Shown: positions 42,005-51,652, counted from the stretch's first letter. The stretch: DNA of 64,000 bases from Salinivibrio kushneri (GCF_005280275.1 NZ_CP040021.1:1513001-1577000), one strand, 5' to 3'. Notes: a model not told the origin generated them from the letters alone. Made by a program: numbers and translations.

Positions 42005-42662
42005 TGACAAACGTCTCAACCCCTTGCCACGCAATCACACCTGAGTGTAAGTCCATCAGTTGCAAGCGCAGATGATAGGGGCTCCCAGCCGTTATTTTGC
42101 CACTTAGCTGGTACTCAGCCCCCAGCATTCGACCATATTGAACAATGGTAGAGGGATCCACCAATGCTTGATTTTGCGCCAGCCCAAGGGATTGACGCAC
42201 CGCTTGCACTCTCGTCTCAGGCACTGGCGTAATGCGACCAGCACTCACTAACCCGGCTTTAAGTTGCTCGGAGTACGTCTGTGTCGGAAAGTAGGTGTTA
42301 CTCAGGTTTTGAATGGGCTGCACCAGGGTGACGGGTGACGATTGCAACGGCTGGCTGTCAAGTAGTCCACTTACCGCCGCGTGCATTGCCTGATCCAAGC
42401 TCGGATGAGGCCGACGAGAGGGGGTGGTTGTCGATGGGCTCTGCGCACCCGGTTGATAAACCGGTTGTGTGCGTGGCGCACAGCCAACCACGCTCAGTAA
42501 AAAAAACGTCACGACCAGTGTGGTGAACAGTGAATGGTGTCGCAGTGAATACTGTCGCAGCGAACGCTGTCGCAGCGAACGCTGTCGCAGTGAAGACTGT
42601 CGCAGCGAAGGCTGGCGCCCCGCCGACGGCATGGGTAAACAAGCAAAGCGGACAAGTGCCAT
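41997..42662 (-). CDS. lpoB: Penicillin-binding protein activator LpoB with repeated N-terminal extension
   Basis: Outer-membrane lipoprotein that activates PBP1B, 221 residues. The conserved LpoB domain is in the C-terminal 150 residues (PVTLVQPIQNLSNTYFPTQ, GRMLGAEYQLSGKI). A lipoprotein signal with lipobox VVGC ends near residue 61, but before it comes an unusual 45-residue extension with five SLRQ-type pentapeptide repeats encoded by 15-base tandem repeats. GAGGA seven bases before the ATG at 42662 supports this start; no ATG lies between the repeats and the signal core, though a GTG or TTG start could be used. Between ycfL and thiK, as in E. coli. Confidence 0.85.
   Translation of the reverse strand: MALVRFACLPMPSAGRQPSLRQSSLRQRSLRQRSLRQYSLRHHSLFTTLVVTFFLLSVVGCAPRTQPVYQPGAQSPSTTTPSRRPHPSLDQAMHAAVSGLLDSQPLQSSPVTLVQPIQNLSNTYFPTQTYSEQLKAGLVSAGRITPVPETRVQAVRQSLGLAQNQALVDPSTIVQYGRMLGAEYQLSGKITAGSPYHLRLQLMDLHSGVIAWQGVETFVSE
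42538..42612. repeat. Five tandem 15-base repeats in the lpoB 5' end
   Basis: Five units of the pattern TGTCGCAGYGAANRC stand head to tail. Units 2 and 3 are identical; the others differ at two to four places. As the period is a multiple of three, copy-number changes would lengthen or shorten the LpoB N-terminus by five residues without shifting the frame. Confidence 0.9.
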
Positions 42663-42721
42663 TGTTATTTCCTCAACAATAAGTAAGAGCCTGGCTGATG
42701 ATCTCGGCGTAAGGAGGCACG

Positions 42722-43099
42722 CTAGTGAACAATCACCATGCGGTACTGGGTCGCGCTCGCGGTCGGCACCCGAGTATTGATACGTTTAGAGGCCTTCGCA
42801 GGCAACGAAATACGCTGCCACTCAGACGGCGAGGCCTCCACTTGCAGCCCTTGTTTGTCGTACCAATAAAAGCGGTAACGCATCCACTGGGAATGCTGGC
42901 TACGGTTGATCAGCGTTAAACAGGTTTGTTGTATGGTCTTCGCACCGGCACACGCCCGCCGTTTAACGTCGAGTACCTGCGCCAGTGTATTATCCGAATA
43001 AACCACAGATTGTCCTGGCGTGATAGAAAGCGATGGCTGGCCGGTGGCACATCCAGCCAACAGGCTAAGGGTTGCCAGCAAACACAGCCATTTACCCAT
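42722..43099 (-). CDS. ycfL: YcfL family lipoprotein (DUF1425)
   Basis: Protein of 125 residues with a lipoprotein signal (LCLLATLSLLAGC, lipobox LAGC). The mature part has one immunoglobulin-like domain: CLTLINRSQHSQWMRYRFYW followed by YDKQGLQVEASPSEWQRISL, the DUF1425 pattern. The function is unknown; E. coli ycfL lies between hinT and lpoB as here. GAGGG lies before the ATG. Two further cysteines (ACAGAKTIQQTC) may form a disulfide. Confidence 0.9.
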   Translation of the reverse strand: MGKWLCLLATLSLLAGCATGQPSLSITPGQSVVYSDNTLAQVLDVKRRACAGAKTIQQTCLTLINRSQHSQWMRYRFYWYDKQGLQVEASPSEWQRISLPAKASKRINTRVPTASATQYRMVIVH

Positions 43100-43126
43100 A
43101 TATCACCCTCTTAACGCTTATCGCGA

Positions 43127-43477
43127 CTAGCCGACCACCATCGGCCCCAACGCCCGGCCACCAACTAGATGCATATGAATGTGGTAAACCTCTTGCCCAC
43201 CATGCTGGTTGCAATTCATGATCAAGCGGTAACCGTCTTCGGCAATCCCTTCGTCAGCGGCTAATTTTTTCGCCACCGTAATCATACGTCCCAGCGCAAG
43301 CTCATCATCGGTATCCACATCGTTAGTGGTCGGAATCAACTTATTGGGCACCACCAAGATATGCACAGGGGCACGCGGGTTGATATCGCGAAAGGCGGTC
43401 ACGAGTTCATCCTGATACAAAACATCCGCGGGGATTTCTTTACGAATGATTTTGCTAAAAATTGTTTCTTCCGCCAT
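43127..43477 (-). CDS. hinT: HIT family purine nucleoside phosphoramidase HinT
   Basis: Protein of 116 residues (E. coli 119). The histidine triad is [10 protein letters not shown] near residue 100. The start [20 protein letters not shown] and the stretch [20 protein letters not shown] are typical. It hydrolyses adenosine phosphoramidates, including aminoacyl-AMP. AAAGGGAG precedes the ATG. First gene of the hinT-ycfL-lpoB-thiK-DUF6279 run. Confidence 0.95.
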   Translation of the reverse strand: MAEETIFSKIIRKEIPADVLYQDELVTAFRDINPRAPVHILVVPNKLIPTTNDVDTDDELALGRMITVAKKLAADEGIAEDGYRLIMNCNQHGGQEVYHIHMHLVGGRALGPMVVG

Positions 43478-43680
43478 GGTTCACTCCCTTTTATTGTTGT
43501 TTACCGCGCCAAGTATGCGGCAGCCCTACTTGAAGGGCAATATGCTGACAATGCTAATGTACAATAATTGCGTCAACATCCGGTTAAGACTTGATTAATC
43601 TCCCTAAACAATCAGGGGCTGAATCAAGTAATCGATTGCGTTACTATAACGCCAATGCCTTGACATGTAAGGATCACAGC

Positions 43681-45036
43681 ATGACCACCCTATTATTTAA
43701 GAATGTCTCCGTTGTCAACGAAGGACAGATTGTTGAAACGGATGTCCTGGTTGAAAATGGCCGAATTAGTCAAATCGCCCAAGATATCAGTACCCCCGCC
43801 GCGGCCGATTGCCGCGTAATCGATGCCACCGGCAAGCATCTCATCCCAGGAATGATTGACGACCAAGTGCACTTTCGTGAGCCAGGCTTCCCGAAAAAAG
43901 GCACCATCGCCACCGAATCCAAAGCCGCGGTCGCGGGGGGCATTACCACCTACATGGAAATGCCCAACGTCAACCCGCCCACCACGACGCTAGAGGCACT
44001 GGAAGAAAAATACCAACGCGCCGCGCAATCCAGCCATGCTAACTACGCGTTTTATCTGGGCGCGACCAACGACAACATTGACGAAATTCGTCGTTTAGAC
44101 CCAAATAGCGCCTGCGGGGTAAAAGTGTTTATGGGCGCCTCCACCGGCAATATGCTGGTCAATGACCCAGAGACACTCAACGCCATTTTTGCTGACTGTC
44201 CCACGCTCATCGCCACCCATTGCGAAGACACCCCCATGATCAGCGAGCTCGAGAGCATCTATCGCGAAAAATATGGTGAAGACGTGCCGATTGACGCCCA
44301 TTCCCATATTCGCTCTAAAGAAGCGTGCCTTAAATCATCCCAGCTGGCAGTCAATCTCGCTAAAAAGCACGGCACACGCCTGCATGTGCTGCACTTAACC
44401 ACGGAAGATGAGCTGTATCAGTTTGAGCCAGCCAAAACGCTCGAAGCTCTGCAGCAAAAGCAGATCACTGCGGAAGCCTGTGTCCATCACCTGTTTTTCA
44501 ACCGGGATGATTACGCGACCAAAGGCACTTTGATCAAATGTAACCCAGCGATCAAAGAAGCTCACCATCAGCAAGCGCTGATTCAAGCGGTCAAAGACGG
44601 GGTAATTGATGTGATTGCCACCGATCATGCGCCTCACACCTATGAAGAAAAACAAAACAGCTATTTCAACGCGCCGGCTGGCCTGCCACTTGTGCAACAC
44701 GCGTTGCAGGTGGCCTTAGAGTTTTATCATCGTGGTATCTTCGATTTGCCTTTGGTGGTGCAAAAAGTCGCACACGCCCCTGCAGTTCGCTATCAGGTGA
44801 AAGATCGTGGCTTTATCCGTGAAGGCTATTGGGCCGATTTGGTGCTGGTGGATCTCAACCAAACCCAGACGGCTGGTCAAGATAACCTCTTCTACCAGTG
44901 CCAATGGTCACCGTTTGACGGCCACACTTTCGGCTCTAGCATTGATATGACCATCGTCAATGGCCAAATCGCCTTTGAGCACGGTCAACACAGCGACGAA
45001 CGCTATTCAACGCGCCTTGAGTTCGACCGTCAGTAA
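43681..45036 (+). CDS. pyrC: Dihydroorotase (class I)
   Basis: Amidohydrolase of 451 residues for the third step of pyrimidine synthesis (carbamoyl aspartate to dihydroorotate). The metal site reads GMIDDQVHFREPGFPKKGT, so the first histidine of the usual HxH is glutamine, as in a known subgroup of dihydroorotases. Further metal or active-site residues are seen in ATHCEDTPMI, HVLHLTTEDE and VIATDHAPHTYEEK. It is longer than the E. coli PyrC (348, class II) and unlike it. The ATG at 43681 has AAGGAT upstream and starts at the family position; the longer frame from 43591 is rejected. Monocistronic. Confidence 0.85.
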   Translation: MTTLLFKNVSVVNEGQIVETDVLVENGRISQIAQDISTPAAADCRVIDATGKHLIPGMIDDQVHFREPGFPKKGTIATESKAAVAGGITTYMEMPNVNPPTTTLEALEEKYQRAAQSSHANYAFYLGATNDNIDEIRRLDPNSACGVKVFMGASTGNMLVNDPETLNAIFADCPTLIATHCEDTPMISELESIYREKYGEDVPIDAHSHIRSKEACLKSSQLAVNLAKKHGTRLHVLHLTTEDELYQFEPAKTLEALQQKQITAEACVHHLFFNRDDYATKGTLIKCNPAIKEAHHQQALIQAVKDGVIDVIATDHAPHTYEEKQNSYFNAPAGLPLVQHALQVALEFYHRGIFDLPLVVQKVAHAPAVRYQVKDRGFIREGYWADLVLVDLNQTQTAGQDNLFYQCQWSPFDGHTFGSSIDMTIVNGQIAFEHGQHSDERYSTRLEFDRQ

Positions 45037-45691
45037 GTCATTGAACATGCGCGTCTAGCAGGCATGCGCGTGACCGTGTGTCGCGCGCATCTTGTCTCCC
45101 CTTCCCTTTGCAAGCCACATACGTTAACCGCACTGCTCGGCTCACTCAGCGTCTTCAGCGAGAATCAGCCATAGCCCCCCCCCATGAAAAGACAGATATT
45201 TCACTGTCTAATGCGTCAACAAGGGTGTTTTTGTCTGACAGCTCAAACTCTGGCATCACAAACCTTGCACGCAATAACGATTTGCTTTTATATCCGAATC
45301 GTATATTGTGTGGGTGATATATGGATATTCACGCTGCTTGGTTTCAACACTGGATGATGTTGAAAAGCTGTGTTCGCAAGGAGAGGTAACCTTAAGCGTC
45401 TTTCGGTTATCGCGACACTCGTATCCTACCTCTTCCACTGGCGCAAGCTGTTCATCATGCCCGTTTTGGCCTTTGATGAAACGCCCCAGCTGGCTGATAT
45501 CCGCATCAGGGCGTGCATTGTGGCTGCGGCCAACAATGACCAACCCAACACGAATGACGGGCGTTTGCGTATCAATCGCAGGCGACCATCCAAATCATCG
45601 AGTCTCTACCGCGCCAACGATACTGAGCGCATTCAGCGTCGAAGGCTGTCGGTGAACTCGTGACGTCGAATAATCAACCAGTGAGGTGATG
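45037..45691. other. Gene-poor 655-base region before the double ABC ATPase gene
   Basis: No confident gene. Possible coding remains are weak: a minus-strand frame 45256-45543 (96 codons, with SHNARPDADISQLGRFIKGQ) has an ordered look, but no ribosome site, no recognised family, and a stop about 60 bases before its first start-like codon. No terminator hairpin for pyrC was identified. In other genomes peptide-transporter permease genes usually precede such an ATPase; none of their membrane helices can be seen here. Confidence 0.5.
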
Positions 45692-47323
45692 ATGTCTTCA
45701 TCTGCTTCTAAGCCACTTCTCAGTGTCGAAAACCTGAGTGTGTCATTTACCACCAACGACGGCATGGTCGATGCCGTTAAAAATGTTAGCTTTGACATCA
45801 TGCCCGGTGAAACCGTGGCAATCGTTGGTGAATCAGGGTCGGGAAAATCGGTTTCTAGTAGCGCCGTGATGGGGCTGCTCCCCAATAACGCACTGGTAAA
45901 ACCGGCCTCTAAAGTGACCTTTAACGACACCAATGTGTTGACGCTGTCCACCAAGCAAATTCAGAAGATGCGCGGCGATCGTGTTGCCATGATCTTCCAA
46001 GAGCCGATGACCTCGCTTAACCCGTACATGCGCGTTGGTGAGCAGTTGACCGAAGCGATTCAATGTCACCATCGCACCACAGGTGAGAAGGCAAAACAGC
46101 GCATCATCGACTTGTTAAACCTGGTTCACTTGCCTAATCCAACCAGCGCGTTAGAAAAGTATCCGCACGAGTTTTCTGGCGGTCAGCTTCAGCGCATCAT
46201 GATTGCCATGGCACTGGTTAACGAACCGGATTTGTTGATTGCCGACGAGCCAACCACCGCCCTTGACGTCACGGTACAAGCGGAAGTGCTTAATCTGATT
46301 GGCGAGCTTCAGCAAAAAATGGGCATGGCCATCATGTTTATTTCGCATGATCTCGGCGTGGTTAAACACCTGGCCGATCGTGTGGTAGTCATGTGTAAAG
46401 GCGAAGTGGTCGAGACCAACGACACCCAAGCCCTGTTCGAAAATCCACAAAAAGATTACACCAAGATGCTGATCGACGCGGTGCCACGTGGCCGTAAAGA
46501 AGCCCCGCAGGACGATGCAGAAAACTTACTGACCGTGGATAACGTCACCATCAAGTACTTCTTGGGGGCAGACTTCTTTGGTGGCAACAAACGCTATTTC
46601 GAGGCGGTCAGCGATATCAGCTTATCACTGCGCCGCGGCGAAACCTTGGGTATTGTCGGTGAGTCTGGCTCAGGTAAATCAACCCTAGGCCGCGCCATTA
46701 TGCGCCTGTTGCCCGTCGCTGAAGGTCGCGTTTGCTTTAAAGGCCAAGATATTCACGGGATCAAAAACAGCGAGAACAAAGGACTCTGCCGCGACATGCA
46801 GATGGTTTTCCAAGACCCATTTGGCTCTTTGTCGCCACGCATGACAGTCGGTGAAATCGTTGCCGAAGGCTTGCGCACGCATTTCCCCGAGTTGAGCAAA
46901 AAAGAGCGTCTCGAGCGGGTGAAAGATGCACTGTATGAGGTACGTCTAGATACCTCAGCGATCAACCGTTATCCGCACGAGTTCTCCGGCGGTCAGCGTC
47001 AGCGTATCGCGATAGCACGTGCGTTGATTTTGAACCCTGCGTTTATCTTGCTGGATGAGCCCACCTCGGCACTGGACCGCTCCGTACAGCTGACGGTCAT
47101 CGACTTGCTGAAAGATATTCAAAAACGCCATAACATCGGTTATCTGTTTATCAGCCACGATTTGAGTGTGGTTCGTGCCCTCTCCGATCGCGTGATGGTG
47201 ATGCAAAAAGGGAAAGTCATGGAAGCCGGTACCCCAGAGGAAATCTTCCATCACCCACAAAACGAGTACACGCGTAACCTGATTGCTGCCTCGTTCGACC
47301 TGGCAGAAGAGGAAGTGGCCTAG
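45692..47323 (+). CDS. Peptide-type ABC transporter ATPase with two nucleotide-binding domains (YejF/GsiA-like)
   Basis: Protein of 543 residues made of two OppD- and OppF-like ATPase domains fused. Domain 1: Walker [17 protein letters not shown], signature [15 protein letters not shown], Walker [14 protein letters not shown]. Domain 2: Walker [17 protein letters not shown] near residue 330, signature [15 protein letters not shown], Walker [14 protein letters not shown]. Each ends with the OppD/F C-terminal peptide-transporter stretch ([11 protein letters not shown]). It would energise peptide or glutathione uptake, but no permease or binding-protein gene is adjacent. The frame begins with GTG-ATG-ATG; the second ATG has GAGGTG upstream. 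Confidence 0.85.
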   Translation: MSSSASKPLLSVENLSVSFTTNDGMVDAVKNVSFDIMPGETVAIVGESGSGKSVSSSAVMGLLPNNALVKPASKVTFNDTNVLTLSTKQIQKMRGDRVAMIFQEPMTSLNPYMRVGEQLTEAIQCHHRTTGEKAKQRIIDLLNLVHLPNPTSALEKYPHEFSGGQLQRIMIAMALVNEPDLLIADEPTTALDVTVQAEVLNLIGELQQKMGMAIMFISHDLGVVKHLADRVVVMCKGEVVETNDTQALFENPQKDYTKMLIDAVPRGRKEAPQDDAENLLTVDNVTIKYFLGADFFGGNKRYFEAVSDISLSLRRGETLGIVGESGSGKSTLGRAIMRLLPVAEGRVCFKGQDIHGIKNSENKGLCRDMQMVFQDPFGSLSPRMTVGEIVAEGLRTHFPELSKKERLERVKDALYEVRLDTSAINRYPHEFSGGQRQRIAIARALILNPAFILLDEPTSALDRSVQLTVIDLLKDIQKRHNIGYLFISHDLSVVRALSDRVMVMQKGKVMEAGTPEEIFHHPQNEYTRNLIAASFDLAEEEVA

Positions 47324-47365
47324 CCCACGCTGTAACGTCTTTACGCGTTACTCCATCTGATAGAC

Positions 47366-47395
47366 AAAAAATGCGCCAAATTGGCGCATTTTTTT
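47366..47395 (+). terminator. Terminator after the double ABC ATPase gene
   Basis: AAAAATGCGCCAA and TTGGCGCATTTTT form a long stem with T7 following on the plus strand. It lies 43 bases past the stop and could also serve the converging fumarase gene. Confidence 0.88.
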
Positions 47396-47483
47396 ATGGT
47401 TTCTATCCACTTAAACGCTGCCCGACGCAACGCCCTCTCGCTAACGCAAGCAGACGTTGGACCGAACAAACCAAGTTAGTGGA

Positions 47484-49001
47484 TTAATCATCCATTTCGG
47501 CGATCTTCACCTTCCAGGTGTCTGGGCCAATCTGATGCGCATTTTGTCCTTGTGAGTCGACGGCCACCGTGACTGGCATGTCTTCGACGTCAAATTCGTA
47601 GATGGCTTCCATTCCCAAATCTTCAAACGCCACCACGCGTGCATGCTTGATCGCTTTCGAGACCAAATAGGCTGCGCCGCCAACCGCCATCAAGTACACG
47701 GCTTTGTGGTTCTTGATTGACTCAACCGCCGCCGAGCCACGCTCAGCTTTACCAATCATGCCCATCAAGCCGGTTTCGGCGAGCATCATGTCAGTGAACT
47801 TATCCATACGGGTCGACGTGGTAGGGCCTGCTGGGCCAACCACTTCATCACCCACCGCATCAACGGGGCCCACGTAATAGATAAAGCGACCATTAAAATC
47901 AACGCCCTCAGGAAGGCCTTCGCCATTGCGTAGCATTTCTTGCAAGCGTTTGTGTGCAGCGTCGCGTCCGGTCAGAATTTTGCCTGATAACAGCACGGTT
48001 TCACCGGTTTGCCAGCTTTGCACGTCTTCTTTGGTGACCGTGTCGAGGTTGACACGACGTACATTATCCCCCACTTCCCAAGTCACTTGCGGCCAGTCGT
48101 CCAATTTGGGTGGCGCCAATTCTGCTGGCCCGGTGCCATCAAGTGTAAAATGCACATGGCGGGTGGCGGCACAGTTCGGAATCAAGCACACAGGTTTAGA
48201 CGCAGCGTGCGTTGGGGCGGTTTTCACTTTTACATCCACCACCGTGGTTAAACCGCCTAGCCCTTGGGCACCGATGCCCAGCTTGTTCACACGATTGAAA
48301 ATATCGAGGCGCAGCGCTTCATCGGCATTGCTTGGACCACGCTCGATAAGCGCTTGAATATCAATGTGCTCCATCAGTGACTCTTTGGCTAACACCGCGG
48401 CTTTTTCTGCCGTGCCGCCAATGCCGATACCCAGCATGCCCGGTGGACACCAACCCGCGCCCATTGCAGGCAAGGTTTTTTCTACCCACTCGGCAACATC
48501 ATCCGATGGGTTAAGCATCACCATTTTGGTTTTGTTTTCAGAACCACCGCCCTTCGCGGCAATTTGAATATCCACGGTGTCGCCTGGCACCATATCAATG
48601 TGCACCACTGCCGGGCTGTTATCACGAGTGTTTTGGCGTTTACCTGCCGGATCAGCCACCACAGAGGCACGCAACGGGTTGTCAGGATTGGTGTACGCAC
48701 GTCGCACCCCTTCATCCACCATTTGCTGCACCGTCATATCGTGGCGGTCCCACTGCACCGCCATCCCCACTTTGACAAAACAGGTCACAATGCCCGTGTC
48801 CTGGCAGATCGGGCGCTTGCCCTCGGCCGACATTCGCGAGTTAATCAAAATTTGCGCGATAGCATCTTTCGCCGCTTGGCTTTGCTCCTTGTCGTAGGCT
48901 TTTTCAAGGGCTTGAACAAAATCAAGAGGATGGTAGTAAGAGATATATTGCAGGGCATCTGCAACGCTTTCGATCACGTCTTGCTGTTTAATAGTGGTCA
49001 T
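47484..49001 (-). CDS. Fumarate hydratase, class I (Fe-S)
   Basis: Oxygen-sensitive [4Fe-4S] fumarase converting fumarate and malate, 505 residues (E. coli FumA 548). Cluster cysteines are seen in RPICQDTGIVTCF, GAGWCPPGMLGIG and LIPNCAATRHVHF. The beta domain starts near residue 325 (WEVGDNVRRVNLDTVTKEDV) and holds GPAGPTTSTRMDKF. The first ATG of the frame is 49019; AGAGG just before the paired ATGs at 49004/49001 favours those, and 49001 is used. It sits alone, facing the ABC gene and divergent from pabB. It is the vibrio type, shorter than FumA/FumB. Confidence 0.92.
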   Translation of the reverse strand: MTTIKQQDVIESVADALQYISYYHPLDFVQALEKAYDKEQSQAAKDAIAQILINSRMSAEGKRPICQDTGIVTCFVKVGMAVQWDRHDMTVQQMVDEGVRRAYTNPDNPLRASVVADPAGKRQNTRDNSPAVVHIDMVPGDTVDIQIAAKGGGSENKTKMVMLNPSDDVAEWVEKTLPAMGAGWCPPGMLGIGIGGTAEKAAVLAKESLMEHIDIQALIERGPSNADEALRLDIFNRVNKLGIGAQGLGGLTTVVDVKVKTAPTHAASKPVCLIPNCAATRHVHFTLDGTGPAELAPPKLDDWPQVTWEVGDNVRRVNLDTVTKEDVQSWQTGETVLLSGKILTGRDAAHKRLQEMLRNGEGLPEGVDFNGRFIYYVGPVDAVGDEVVGPAGPTTSTRMDKFTDMMLAETGLMGMIGKAERGSAAVESIKNHKAVYLMAVGGAAYLVSKAIKHARVVAFEDLGMEAIYEFDVEDMPVTVAVDSQGQNAHQIGPDTWKVKIAEMDD

Positions 49002-49238
49002 CATTGCCTCTGGTGTCATTTGCAGGACCCAAAGCGGGTATCCAGTGTTGGGGAGGCCTTCCCCTCGTTATTATCGTTTGGCTAGGCAGTTTTACTGCTC
49101 TGTGATAGAGAAGTCGATGGTTGACAGCAACCTCGCTTCGTCTTTTATTGTTGCTTGTGCCGGAAAAGGCCTAGCTATGATACGCTTAGCGCTATCTGCG
49201 CGCCACACGGCGTCTCAACCGTGATCACAAAAAGAAGA

Positions 49239-50654
49239 ATGCAACCACAGAACGCCATGAAGCTCACTACCACGCCAATCGACTACGCCCCGGATCTTGC
49301 GTTGACCCTGTTTGATAAGGTCGTTCATCAGCCCTGGGCGATGTTGCTCCACTCGGCCACACGGACGCATCCAGATAGTCGCTTCGATATCCTGGTCGCC
49401 GATCCCATCGCCACGGTGACCGCGCGCCACAATCAAGTGACCACGCGCTACCCCGATGGGCACACCACCACTGACGATCACGACCCCTTTCACTGGGTCG
49501 CGCAATTACAAGCACAGCTATTACCAGCGGTTTCTGAAATCGCCCCCTGGCCCTTTACCGGCGGCGCCCTCGGGTATTTTGGTTATGACTTAGGGCGCTG
49601 TGTTGAAACCCTACCCACGCGGGCTAAAGACGAGCTCAATGTCCCCGACATGGCGGTTGGTCTCTACGACTGGGCAGTGGTGATTGATCATCACCAGCAT
49701 CAAGCGGTGGTGATTGCACCGGACAGCGATCAGCGCTGGCAATGGCTCACTCATCAGGCTGCACCGTCCCGCCCATCGTTTGCACTCACCGAACGCTGGC
49801 GCGCGAACATGACCGAGACGCAATACCAGCAAAAATTTGCCCAAGTGCAAGCGTATTTACATGCCGGTGATTGCTACCAAATCAACTTGGCTCAACGCTT
49901 TTCCGCCTCCTATCAAGGTGACGAGTGGCAAGCCTATCGGAAATTAGCGACCCGTAATGGTGCGCCCTTCTCTGGCTTTATCCGCTTAGCGGACAGTGCC
50001 ATATTATCCGTGTCACCGGAGCGGTTTCTTTCCGTACATAATCAACAGATTGAAACCAAGCCTATCAAGGGTACGCGCCCTCGCTATACCGACCCGCAAC
50101 AAGATGCCGACAGCGCTCAAGCACTGAAATCGGCGGAAAAAGATCGTGCTGAAAATTTGATGATTGTCGATTTGCTCAGGAACGATATTGGCCGAGTTGC
50201 CTCGCCAGGCTCGGTTTCTGTGCCTAAACTCTTTGATATAGAGAGCTTTCCCGCCGTCCACCATATGGTGAGCACGGTAACAGGTAGGCTCCCTGATGAA
50301 AAAACAGGCCTCGATCTGCTTCGCGCGGCGTTTCCCGGTGGCTCAATTACCGGTGCTCCCAAAGTACGCGCCATGGAAATTATTGAAGAGCTTGAGCCAC
50401 ACCGTCGCCATATTTATTGCGGCAGTTTTGCCTACCTCAGTCGCTGTGGCCGGATGGATTCGAGTATTACCATTCGTACCCTGGTCGGCCACCAAGGCCA
50501 ACTGCATGTGTGGGCCGGTGGCGGTTTGGTCGCTGATAGCGAGGCAGACGCGGAGTATCAAGAAACGCTCGACAAAGTCAGCCGCATCCTCCCCGTGCTG
50601 GCAGACGATGATAGCTTGGCTGCCCCTTTAACTGATTTAACGGAGTCACGATGA
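49239..50654 (+). CDS. pabB: Aminodeoxychorismate synthase component I
   Basis: Protein of 471 residues (E. coli 453) that aminates chorismate to aminodeoxychorismate with ammonia from PabA, for folate synthesis. Chorismate-binding signatures: ETKPIKGTRPR near residue 272 (PIKGT is typical of PabB), RAENLMIVDLLRNDIGRV, and FPGGSITGAPKVRAMEIIEE. The N-terminus contains GALGYFGYDLGR. The frame opens at 49155; 49239 (AGAAG upstream) and 49257 are both possible starts. It overlaps nudL by 4 bases; pabB-nudL is the same order as in E. coli. Confidence 0.93.
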   Translation: MQPQNAMKLTTTPIDYAPDLALTLFDKVVHQPWAMLLHSATRTHPDSRFDILVADPIATVTARHNQVTTRYPDGHTTTDDHDPFHWVAQLQAQLLPAVSEIAPWPFTGGALGYFGYDLGRCVETLPTRAKDELNVPDMAVGLYDWAVVIDHHQHQAVVIAPDSDQRWQWLTHQAAPSRPSFALTERWRANMTETQYQQKFAQVQAYLHAGDCYQINLAQRFSASYQGDEWQAYRKLATRNGAPFSGFIRLADSAILSVSPERFLSVHNQQIETKPIKGTRPRYTDPQQDADSAQALKSAEKDRAENLMIVDLLRNDIGRVASPGSVSVPKLFDIESFPAVHHMVSTVTGRLPDEKTGLDLLRAAFPGGSITGAPKVRAMEIIEELEPHRRHIYCGSFAYLSRCGRMDSSITIRTLVGHQGQLHVWAGGGLVADSEADAEYQETLDKVSRILPVLADDDSLAAPLTDLTESR

Positions 50655-51415
50655 CGCTAATCGCCGAGGAACATGATTATTTCACGCCAATCCGCTGTAC
50701 GTTGGGCGCGAAAGCAGCTTCTTGGTCTGCATCCCTGACGCATCCTCAATCCATTTGTGACGAGCCAGGCCGCCCCTTATCGCCTGCGGATGTAACCCGG
50801 GCTTTTTCGTTAACCCCGCTAGCGCGCCACGACAGCCGCATTTTGAATCGCGTTCGCCTCTCCCCCAGAATTTTGGGTGGCGCTGACTTTCAACCCGCGG
50901 CGGTGCTAATCGGCCTGGTGCCGCGCGAAAACGGGATCCAACTGGTATTAACCCAGCGCGCGAGTCACTTAAAACATCATCCTGGCCAAGTCAGTTTCCC
51001 AGGCGGCAAGCGGGAGCCTTCTGACAGAGATAACACCGCCACCGCCACACGGGAAATGTGGGAAGAAACCGGGATTCGTGTTGCCCCTGAGGCGATTATT
51101 GGCCACTTATGCCCACTTCCCACCGTTACTGGCTATTACATTCACCCTGTCCTGGCGTGGGTCGATCCCGAGTACCAGCCTTGTCTGGATGACAACGAAG
51201 TCGCCGCCTGCTTTGAAGTACCGTTGGATACTCTTTGTCGTCCGGGGCATATTCGCGAGCAGTCTTTCCTACTGTATGGCCAGTGGCACCCTGTGTGTGC
51301 GTTTTATCACCAAGACCGGCTGATTTGGGGCGCCACTGCGCAATTGCTTCGTGCGTTAATCAGCCAACTAACATTGTTTTCCCCCTCGGGTCACCACTCG
51401 TCAACCTGCCCATAA
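50651..51415 (+). CDS. nudL: Nudix CoA pyrophosphatase NudL with N-terminal extension
   Basis: Protein of 254 residues (E. coli 192). It hydrolyses CoA derivatives to phosphopantetheine and 3',5'-ADP. The family motif LKHHPGQVSFPGGKREPSD and the Nudix box core ATREMWEETGI are near residues 110-140, followed by LPTVTGYYIHPVLAWV. The first 55 residues (up to TPLARHDSRILNRVRLSP) have no counterpart in E. coli NudL and contain no obvious domain. Start overlaps the pabB stop as ATGA. A later in-frame start cannot be excluded. Confidence 0.9.
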   Translation: MTLIAEEHDYFTPIRCTLGAKAASWSASLTHPQSICDEPGRPLSPADVTRAFSLTPLARHDSRILNRVRLSPRILGGADFQPAAVLIGLVPRENGIQLVLTQRASHLKHHPGQVSFPGGKREPSDRDNTATATREMWEETGIRVAPEAIIGHLCPLPTVTGYYIHPVLAWVDPEYQPCLDDNEVAACFEVPLDTLCRPGHIREQSFLLYGQWHPVCAFYHQDRLIWGATAQLLRALISQLTLFSPSGHHSSTCP

Positions 51416-51652
51416 CCACTCAAAGGGTATGGCTTTAGACGCACATTGATGCATATTTATCCAACAAATATCTATACATCTATGCCTGCATAGTAGAGCA
51501 ATCGACCTTTCGTTATTGATAGTCATCACATTTTGGTGCAATAGTCTGCGCACCACTTTTCATATAGCGATCTAGCTCTTGGTTTTCTCTGTGGAAATCG
51601 CCAGAATTCGCCTTCCCTGATTTCTGTTCCCGACAATGTGAGTAGTATTGTT

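Noticed and set aside
42538-42612. CRISPR-like or mobile-element repeat in lpoB
   Set aside because: The units are 15 bases and directly adjacent, without spacers, and remain in the reading frame.
42358-42642. 94-codon frame with repeated ATAFAATAFA-type peptide opposite to or in another frame of lpoB
   Set aside because: The repeat comes from the 15-base DNA repeats read in a second frame; the lpoB frame has the signal peptide, lipobox and conserved domain.
45256-45543. Possible 96-residue minus-strand gene before the ABC ATPase
   Set aside because: The peptide has an ordered look but no family, no ribosome site and an AT-rich tail; kept only as a remark on the intergenic region.
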